Assembly (NCBI RefSeq): GCF_004138485.1
Contig: NZ_RYEV01000003.1
Coordinates: 1,116,001-1,180,000 of the forward strand
Direction: 5' to 3'
DNA: 64,000 nt
Origin: Peristeroidobacter soli
Lineage (GTDB): Bacteria; Pseudomonadota; Gammaproteobacteria; Steroidobacterales; Steroidobacteraceae
In this document: in pieces, positions 58,942 through 64,000 of the stretch
How positions within the stretch are numbered: position 1 is the first letter of the stretch
Layout of the letters: the number at the start of each line of letters is the position of its first letter
Made by a program: the position numbers and the translations under genes
The notes under the pieces: model-generated
Told to the model about the DNA's origin: nothing
Databases searched by the model: none
Seen by the model: the letters and a program-made list of their open reading frames with translations, nothing else

Positions 58942-59943
58942 ATGTCGATCCGCAAGCCTTATCTGATTTTCCTCGGCGATGCCGCCGAGCCCGTATTGGC
59001 GAAGACCGCGTTCGGCGTGCGCGACTGGGCGCCGCAGGACTGCCTCGCGCAATGGCGGCTGCCCGAATGTAAAGTCGATCTCGGTCTGCCGGACAAGGAG
59101 CCGGCGGCAGCGGCGCAGATCGGGGCGCGCTCGTTGTTGATCGGCATCGCGCCTGGCGGCGGTCGCATTCCTGCGTCGTGGGTGCCGGGCTTGAGGCAAG
59201 CCATCGAAGCGGGTCTCGACATCGTCAGTGGATTGCACACGCGACTCGAAGATGTCGAGGGTCTGGCGGAGCTGGCGGCCAGGCGCGAGGTGCAGCTGAT
59301 CAACGTTCGCACGCCACCGAAAGATCTGCCGATCGGCAATGGCATCAAGCGCAGCGGCAAGCGATTGCTCACCGTCGGCACCGATTGCGCGCTCGGCAAG
59401 AAATACACCGCGCTCACGATTACCAAGGCGCTGCAGTCACGAGGCGTCGCGGCGACGTTTCGTGCGACGGGGCAGACCGGCATTCTCATCGCCGGCAGCG
59501 GTGTGCCGCTCGACTGCGTAGTGGCGGACTTCGTCGCCGGTGCGATCGAGCAACTCACACCCGCGGCGGCCAACGATCATTGGGACGTGATCGAAGGCCA
59601 GGGCTCGCTGTTTCACCCGGGCTATGCGGGCGTAACGCTCGGCCTCGTGCATGGCGCCCAGCCGGATGCGCTCATTCTTTGTCATGACCCGACACGCAAA
59701 CACATTGCGTATCACCCTCACGCGGCCATGCCGTCACTCAAGCTCGCGGCCACCCGATATATCGAGGCGGCGCAGCTCAACAATGCGAATGTGAAATTGG
59801 TGGGGGTGAGCTTGAACACGTCGGCCTTGTCGCAAGCCGAGCGCGAACGTGCGCTGTCGCAGGCGGAGCAAGAGCTGGGCGTGCCGAGCTTCGATCCGCT
59901 GAAGACGCCGAGTGATTCGGTAATTCAACGGATGCTGGGCTAG
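58942..59943 (+). CDS. dgcN: DUF1611 family protein, D-glutamate N-acetyltransferase type (DgcN)
   Basis: A 333-residue cytoplasmic protein. It has a Walker-A-like loop in TVGTDCALGKKYTALTITKA, together with EGQGSLFHPGYAGVTLGLVHGAQPDALILCHDPTR, which mark the DUF1611 family. Members named DgcN acetylate D-glutamate using acetyl-CoA, and DgcA then converts N-acetyl-D-glutamate to the L form. A dgcA-like gene follows here, with an amino acid permease between, so this assignment is well supported by context. It is the second gene of the operon. Confidence 0.8.
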   Translation: MSIRKPYLIFLGDAAEPVLAKTAFGVRDWAPQDCLAQWRLPECKVDLGLPDKEPAAAAQIGARSLLIGIAPGGGRIPASWVPGLRQAIEAGLDIVSGLHTRLEDVEGLAELAARREVQLINVRTPPKDLPIGNGIKRSGKRLLTVGTDCALGKKYTALTITKALQSRGVAATFRATGQTGILIAGSGVPLDCVVADFVAGAIEQLTPAAANDHWDVIEGQGSLFHPGYAGVTLGLVHGAQPDALILCHDPTRKHIAYHPHAAMPSLKLAATRYIEAAQLNNANVKLVGVSLNTSALSQAERERALSQAEQELGVPSFDPLKTPSDSVIQRMLG

Positions 59944-59994
59944 CAACAGTCTGGCAAGAAAGCTTTCCGACAGCCACGAACGTATCAGCGCCGG

Positions 59995-60137
59995 CCGGGA
60001 AGGGGGGACCTCTTCCCGGCAGCTTCGAAAAGCAGGGACCTTTCGTAGCAGCGCCACAGGGACGTGCAAGCAACGGAGCATGCGACAGCATGGCTCCGGC
60101 GGGTGCGCGGTGACGGGAAGAGGTCCCCCCTTCCCGG
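59995..60137. repeat. 143-bp element with perfect 24-bp inverted ends
   Basis: The 24 bases at 59995-60018 are an exact reverse complement of those at 60114-60137. Between them lie 95 bases that include further stems (CGGAGC/GGCTCCG around an AGCATGC hairpin near 60083-60106, and a GCTTCG/CGTAGC pair). The whole could fold into one long structured hairpin. It lies in the 243-base gap between dgcN and the permease gene. It may be a miniature element, a processing signal or a structured RNA; a database search would decide. Confidence 0.7.
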
Positions 60138-60186
60138 ACGGCGTCGGCCACTGACCTGACCGCAAGGCACGCTCAAGAAGCCAACG

Positions 60187-61746
60187 ATGACGACTACAAA
60201 AAAGCCAAGCCGCCTGTTCCTCAAGAAATCCGTCGAACGAGTCCGGGCCGAAGCGGGCGCTCAGCCGTTCCGGCGGGTGCTGGGAGCGGCCGACCTGGTC
60301 ATGCTCGGCATCGGTTGCATCATCGGTGCCGGCATCTTCGTGCTCACGGGTAACGCGGCTGCGAGCTTTGCCGGGCCGGCGGTGCTGATATCGTTTCTGA
60401 TCGCGGGCGTGGCCTGCGCGCTCACTGGTCTTTGTTACGCCGAGCTTGCGTCGACGCTACCCGTCACCGGCTCCGCTTACACCTACTCGTACACGACGCT
60501 CGGTGAAGTCGTCGCCTGGATCACCGGCTGGTTGATGGTGCTCGAGCTGGGCATTGCCGTTTCGCTCGTGGCGGTGGGTTTCTCCGGTTACACCGTCAGT
60601 CTGTTACGTGACTTCGGGATCGCCGTGCCGCCGGAGTTTGCGACCGCCTACATCAACTCGGTGAGTACGCCCGACGGCCTTCGTTTCGTGGCGGGCCAGG
60701 GTTTCAACCTGGTCGCGGTGCTCGGCGTGTTCGTCGCCTCGATTCTGCTGATCATCGGCATCGAGACCTCGGTGGCGGTCACCCGCTTCGTGGTGCTGAC
60801 CAAGATCGTCGTACTGCTGGCCTTCGCGGTCATCGGCTCGCAATACATCGAATCGGTGAACTGGACGCCGTTCATCCCCGAGCACGAGGGCGGCTTTTCC
60901 TACGGCTGGCCGGGGATCTTCCGGGCCGCTTCGGTGATCTTCTTCGCTTACGTCGGCTTCGAAACCGTCTGTACCGCTGCCGCCGAAGCGCGCAATCCCC
61001 AGCGCGACCTGCCGATCGGCATCATCGGCTCGCTCATTGTATGTACCGTGATCTACATGGCGGTGGCCGCCGTGCTCACCGGCGTCGTGCCGTACCGGCT
61101 GCTCGGCGTCGCGGACCCGATGGCGGTCGCGGTGGATGTGATGAAGCTTCCCTGGTTCGGACTGGTGGTCAAACTGGGCGCCATCGCCGGTCTGTTCTCG
61201 GTGATGCTCGCAACGACTTATGGTCAAACGCGCGTGTTCTACGCCATGTCGCGCGACGGGTTGCTCCCTGCATTGTTCTCGCGCGTTCATGCTAAGCGCC
61301 GCACCCCGCACATCGGTACGCTGGTGCTCGGTGTCGCGATCGCCCTGGCGGCCGGCTTGCTCCCCATCACCATTCTTTCCGACATGGTGACGTTGGGCAC
61401 GGCGCTGGGGTTCGGCATCGTCTGCATCAGCGTGATCTGGCTGCGCAACGTGCGTCCGGATCTGGAGCGGCCGTTTCGAGTCCCCGGCGGGGGCTTCCAG
61501 GTCAACGGGGTGAAAATTGCTTTCATTCCCGCCTTGGGAATACTTTTCTGTATCCTTATGGTCGCGCCGCTGCTGCTCGATATCGTCGAGAAAGCGCTGC
61601 GCGGTGACGCCATCCCGGCGATGTTGCTGGGAGGGTATTGCGCGCTGGGCGCGGTCATCTACTGGGGGTACGGCTTGCGGCATTCCAAACTCGCCGCGGC
61701 GGACGTGCCACCCGAGACCCAAGGGTTGAGTCAGGAGTCCGTGTGA
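60187..61746 (+). CDS. APC-family amino acid permease (cationic type)
   Basis: A 519-residue inner membrane protein with about 12 to 14 hydrophobic segments. Family marks are AADLVMLGIGCIIGAGIFVLTGNAA in helix 1, LCYAELASTLPVTGSAYTYSYTTLGE in the second block and FFAYVGFETVCTAAAEARNPQRDLPIGI near the middle. It resembles the CAT/YfnA group. Placed between dgcN and dgcA, with dgcA overlapping its stop codon, it probably imports the D-amino acid (perhaps D-glutamate or a related compound) that these enzymes convert. Confidence 0.9.
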   Translation: MTTTKKPSRLFLKKSVERVRAEAGAQPFRRVLGAADLVMLGIGCIIGAGIFVLTGNAAASFAGPAVLISFLIAGVACALTGLCYAELASTLPVTGSAYTYSYTTLGEVVAWITGWLMVLELGIAVSLVAVGFSGYTVSLLRDFGIAVPPEFATAYINSVSTPDGLRFVAGQGFNLVAVLGVFVASILLIIGIETSVAVTRFVVLTKIVVLLAFAVIGSQYIESVNWTPFIPEHEGGFSYGWPGIFRAASVIFFAYVGFETVCTAAAEARNPQRDLPIGIIGSLIVCTVIYMAVAAVLTGVVPYRLLGVADPMAVAVDVMKLPWFGLVVKLGAIAGLFSVMLATTYGQTRVFYAMSRDGLLPALFSRVHAKRRTPHIGTLVLGVAIALAAGLLPITILSDMVTLGTALGFGIVCISVIWLRNVRPDLERPFRVPGGGFQVNGVKIAFIPALGILFCILMVAPLLLDIVEKALRGDAIPAMLLGGYCALGAVIYWGYGLRHSKLAAADVPPETQGLSQESV

Positions 61747-62723
61747 AGTTAACCGTTCAAACCAAATACTGGAAGCTGAGCGAGCCGTTCGTCATCGCGC
61801 GCGGCACCTATACGACCAGCGACGTCATCATCGTCGAATTGCAGGATGGTCCGCACATCGGCCGCGGCGAGGCGGCGGGCGTCGACTATCACGGCGAGAC
61901 GCCGGACTCGATGGTGGCCCAGGTGGAAGCCGTCCGCGGCAAGATCGAAGCGGGCGTGACGCGCGCCGAATTGTTGAAGCTGCTGCCCATCGGCGGCGCT
62001 CGTAACGCCCTCGATGCGGCGTTGTGGGATCTGGAAGCCAAGCGCACCGGCCGTCGCGCCTGGGATCTGGCCGGCGTCGGCAACACGCGCGAGATCGCCA
62101 GTGCCATGACCATCGGCATTCGTTCCATCGAGGGTTATGAGAAGGCCGCGCGCGGGCTCGGGCACTATCGCTGGATCAAGATCAAAGTGAACAACGACGA
62201 TCCGCTCGGATGCATCGAGGCCGTGCGTCGTGGCGCGCCGAATTCCCGGCTGATCGTCGACGCCAACCAGGCGTGGGACGTGCCGACGCTGTACTCGCTG
62301 GGCCCACAGCTCGCGAAGCTGCGCGTCGACCTGCTGGAACAGCCAGTGAAGGTCGGCGGAGATAAGGACCTCGAGCTCGGCCGTTCGCCGATCCCGGTGT
62401 GTGCCGATGAGTCCATCGACACCATCGAGGATCTGCAGTATCTGAAGACCCGTTATGAGTTCGTGAACATCAAGCTCGACAAGACGGGCGGTCTGACCGC
62501 CGCGTTGGAGCTGGCGCACGCCGCGCGTGCCGAAGGCATGCGGTTGATGGTGGGCTGCATGGTCACCGGCTCCGTCGGCATGGCACCGGGCATGGTGCTC
62601 GCGCAGCTGTGCGAAGTCGTGGATCTCGACGGCCCGCTGCTGCAGGCCGAGGATTGGGAGAACCCGATTCAGTACGACCGCACCGGCGTGATGTCCTGGC
62701 CGTCGCCGAAGCTCTGGGGCTGA
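61743..62723 (+). CDS. dgcA: Enolase-superfamily racemase/epimerase (DgcA)
   Basis: A 326-residue protein. It begins at GTG 61743 within the GTGA overlap with the permease stop. It belongs to the mandelate racemase/muconate cycloisomerase group, subgroup of dipeptide epimerases and N-acyl amino acid racemases: the acid-base Lys pair in IKIKVNND, metal ligands in DANQAWD, LEQPV and CADESID and the second Lys in VNIKLDKTGG. Beside dgcN it is best read as DgcA, which turns N-acetyl-D-glutamate into N-acetyl-L-glutamate; a dipeptide epimerase is the alternative. The gene ends in a hairpin that overlaps its stop codon. Confidence 0.85.
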   Translation: MKLTVQTKYWKLSEPFVIARGTYTTSDVIIVELQDGPHIGRGEAAGVDYHGETPDSMVAQVEAVRGKIEAGVTRAELLKLLPIGGARNALDAALWDLEAKRTGRRAWDLAGVGNTREIASAMTIGIRSIEGYEKAARGLGHYRWIKIKVNNDDPLGCIEAVRRGAPNSRLIVDANQAWDVPTLYSLGPQLAKLRVDLLEQPVKVGGDKDLELGRSPIPVCADESIDTIEDLQYLKTRYEFVNIKLDKTGGLTAALELAHAARAEGMRLMVGCMVTGSVGMAPGMVLAQLCEVVDLDGPLLQAEDWENPIQYDRTGVMSWPSPKLWG

Positions 62724-62735
62724 TAACCCCAGAGC
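62711..62735. terminator. Hairpin at the end of the dgc operon
   Basis: GCTCTGGGG (62711-62719) and CCCCAGAGC (62727-62735) pair perfectly over nine base pairs around CTGATAA, which holds the dgcA stop codon. It lies between dgcA and the end of the convergent CocE/NonD gene (stop near 62748). It could stop transcription from both sides, although T-runs are short. Confidence 0.6.
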
Positions 62736-62747
62736 CGGCTGGCTTTC

Positions 62748-64000
62748 TCACTTGGGCGATTGCAATACCGGCAGCTCCACAAAGCTGCCGTGATAAATCC
62801 GCTGCGTCGCCTTCTTATAAGCATCCTTCGGCGCGTAAGCGATGTTCGGCACGAACGTTTGTGGATTGCGGTCGTAGAGCGGGAACCAGCTGCTCTGGAC
62901 CTGCACCATGATGCGATGGCCGGGCTGGAATGTATGGTTCGCGTGCGGCATGCGGATGCGATAGGGCAGCGTCGCGTTCGACTTGATCGGCTTCGCCACC
63001 TCGTAACTCTCGCGATAGCGGCCGCGCAGGATGTCGGCTGAGACCATCAGCTGATATCCGCCCAGCTCCGGGGTCAGCGGCACTTCATCCGGATACGCGT
63101 CGATCAGCTTCACCACCCAGTCCGAGTCCTGTCCCGTCGTCGACGCATGCAGCTCGGCGAAGATGCTTCCGGCCACGGTAACTGGCTCCTGCAGCGGCTC
63201 GCTCACATACGTCAGCACGTCGGGGCGCGACTCGAACGGGCGCTGATCGTCGACCAGCCATTGTCCCCAGGTGGTGTCGTGCGAGTCGTTCGGCAGAATC
63301 GGTTGCACGCGATAGGGCACGGGTTTGGCCGGGTCCGAAACATACTCGTCGAACGATTTCGCCTTGGCGTCCGGCGGCGTAAATGACAGCGTGCCGTTCG
63401 CTTCCAGATAGATCTTCTTGGTCGCCACGCCCGGTGCCGGCCACTGCGCATACGAGCGCCACTCGTTCGTTCCCGTTTCGAATGCGCGCACCCTCGGCGT
63501 CGGCGAGGCGGGTTGTTTGTCGCGCAGATGCTGTTCGAAGAACGGCAGCATCACCTGATACAGGAAGTAATGCGTCGTGTCCGAATTCCACTGCAGCGGG
63601 CCGAGATGCGAGCCGCTGTACGTATGGAACCAGGGATCCTGCTGACCGTGGAACCACGGGCCGATGACCAGTTGATTCTGAGGTCCCTGCTTCTGCAGTT
63701 CCTCGAAGACGGCCGGCGAGCCGTAGTTGTCTTCCTGATCGAACAGGCCGTGCACGATCAGCGTCGGGACCTTCACCGAGGTGCGAGCGATCAGCTTGTC
63801 GACCGCCTGCGATTGCCACACCTGGGTGTAGGCCGGGTTGTCGATCAGCTTCTTCCACGCCGGCAACTGATCCATGTTCCGCGACTTCGCCATGTCGTTG
63901 GTCGAGCCGGCGCGCAGGTACGTCGTGTAGGCATCGCGCGAGCCCATCGGAATCTCGTTCGCGCCCTTCAGCGTCGTCTGCCGATACACGTACTCCAGCG
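62748..64000 (-). CDS. CocE/NonD (S15) family hydrolase, N-terminus beyond right edge
   Basis: The C-terminal 417 codons are in the window; the frame is open at the edge, and the N-terminal part with the catalytic Ser is missing. Visible: the helical cap (TYLRAGSTNDMAKSRNMDQLPAWKKLIDNP), the acid-bearing segment VPTLIVHGLFDQEDNYGS, the catalytic His near VIGPWFHGQQDPWF and the C-terminal jelly-roll domain (VTVAGSIFAELHASTTGQDSDWVVKLIDAYPDE, then FQPGHRIMVQVQSSWFPLYDRNP) typical of X-Pro dipeptidyl-peptidase/cocaine esterase relatives. Probably an exported acylase or peptidase. It is convergent with dgcA. Confidence 0.88.
   Translation of the reverse strand, partial: LEYVYRQTTLKGANEIPMGSRDAYTTYLRAGSTNDMAKSRNMDQLPAWKKLIDNPAYTQVWQSQAVDKLIARTSVKVPTLIVHGLFDQEDNYGSPAVFEELQKQGPQNQLVIGPWFHGQQDPWFHTYSGSHLGPLQWNSDTTHYFLYQVMLPFFEQHLRDKQPASPTPRVRAFETGTNEWRSYAQWPAPGVATKKIYLEANGTLSFTPPDAKAKSFDEYVSDPAKPVPYRVQPILPNDSHDTTWGQWLVDDQRPFESRPDVLTYVSEPLQEPVTVAGSIFAELHASTTGQDSDWVVKLIDAYPDEVPLTPELGGYQLMVSADILRGRYRESYEVAKPIKSNATLPYRIRMPHANHTFQPGHRIMVQVQSSWFPLYDRNPQTFVPNIAYAPKDAYKKATQRIYHGSFVELPVLQSPK

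Noticed and set aside
1-64000. CRISPR array, tRNA or rRNA gene
   Set aside because: No regularly spaced repeats, and no T-arm or other tRNA signature with a fitting cloverleaf, were found on either strand by reading.

Overview
The window is dense, GC-rich chromosomal DNA with genes on both strands and mostly short intergenic gaps. The gene set points to a Gram-negative gammaproteobacterium: a BamA-type barrel protein, a TonB-dependent receptor, many lipoproteins, periplasmic PQQ enzymes, a Pseudomonas-like bkd operon with a divergent Lrp-type regulator, an EAL protein with a CRP-like site, and Lig E. A Steroidobacter/Nevskiales or Xanthomonadales-like lineage is my guess. No rRNA, tRNA or CRISPR array was seen, so the taxonomy is inference only.

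Layout. 1-3.7 kb: a BamA paralogue followed by a DUF4397 lipoprotein that runs off the left edge. 3.8-9.4 kb: a DUF885 metallopeptidase-like protein, a phage-type small protein, a methyltransferase, a relic of a sensor kinase and an outer-membrane protein. 9.4-20.5 kb: periplasmic and envelope catabolic functions (PQQ alcohol dehydrogenase with fused cytochrome c, amidohydrolase, esterase, amino acid permease, nucleosidase, a GH20 homologue that has lost its catalytic pair, and a LysE-type exporter). 20.5-31.2 kb: TonB-dependent receptor, sugar-nucleotide-type epimerase, serine hydrolase, DUF4394 protein, Tat-exported aldo/keto reductase, thioredoxin 2, MATE pump and a PQQ-type sugar dehydrogenase.

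31.2-39.1 kb is the accessory island. It holds a 1460-residue secreted RHS/YD-repeat protein, a small lipoprotein directly behind it, and a broken orphan RHS tip. Next to these lies an ORF6N-domain gene broken by a 1103-bp insertion sequence. That element has 26-bp inverted ends and a 5-bp target duplication, and it sits exactly in the middle of a palindrome inside the ORF6N gene. A second, related palindrome that encodes the same peptide motif lies upstream of the ORF6N start. This is the most unusual structure in the window.

39.1-54.2 kb: a Gly/Met-rich lipoprotein, gamma-class carbonic anhydrase, GNAT acetyltransferase, a GAF-GGDEF-EAL protein behind a perfect TGTGA-N6-TCACA site, the bkdA1-bkdA2-bkdB operon with its Lrp-type regulator, a transmembrane Ser/Thr kinase, two bacterial PH-domain membrane proteins, a Phd/PIN toxin-antitoxin pair and a secreted Lig E-type DNA ligase. 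54.3-64 kb: a DsbA-like protein paired with a cNMP-domain flavoprotein, a 2OG-Fe(II) oxygenase divergent from a metallo-beta-lactamase-fold hydrolase, and an operon of alpha/beta hydrolase, dgcN, amino acid permease and dgcA that looks like a D-glutamate or D-amino-acid uptake and conversion unit. A CocE/NonD hydrolase runs off the right edge. Several convergent gene pairs are separated by strong hairpins that can end transcription from both sides.
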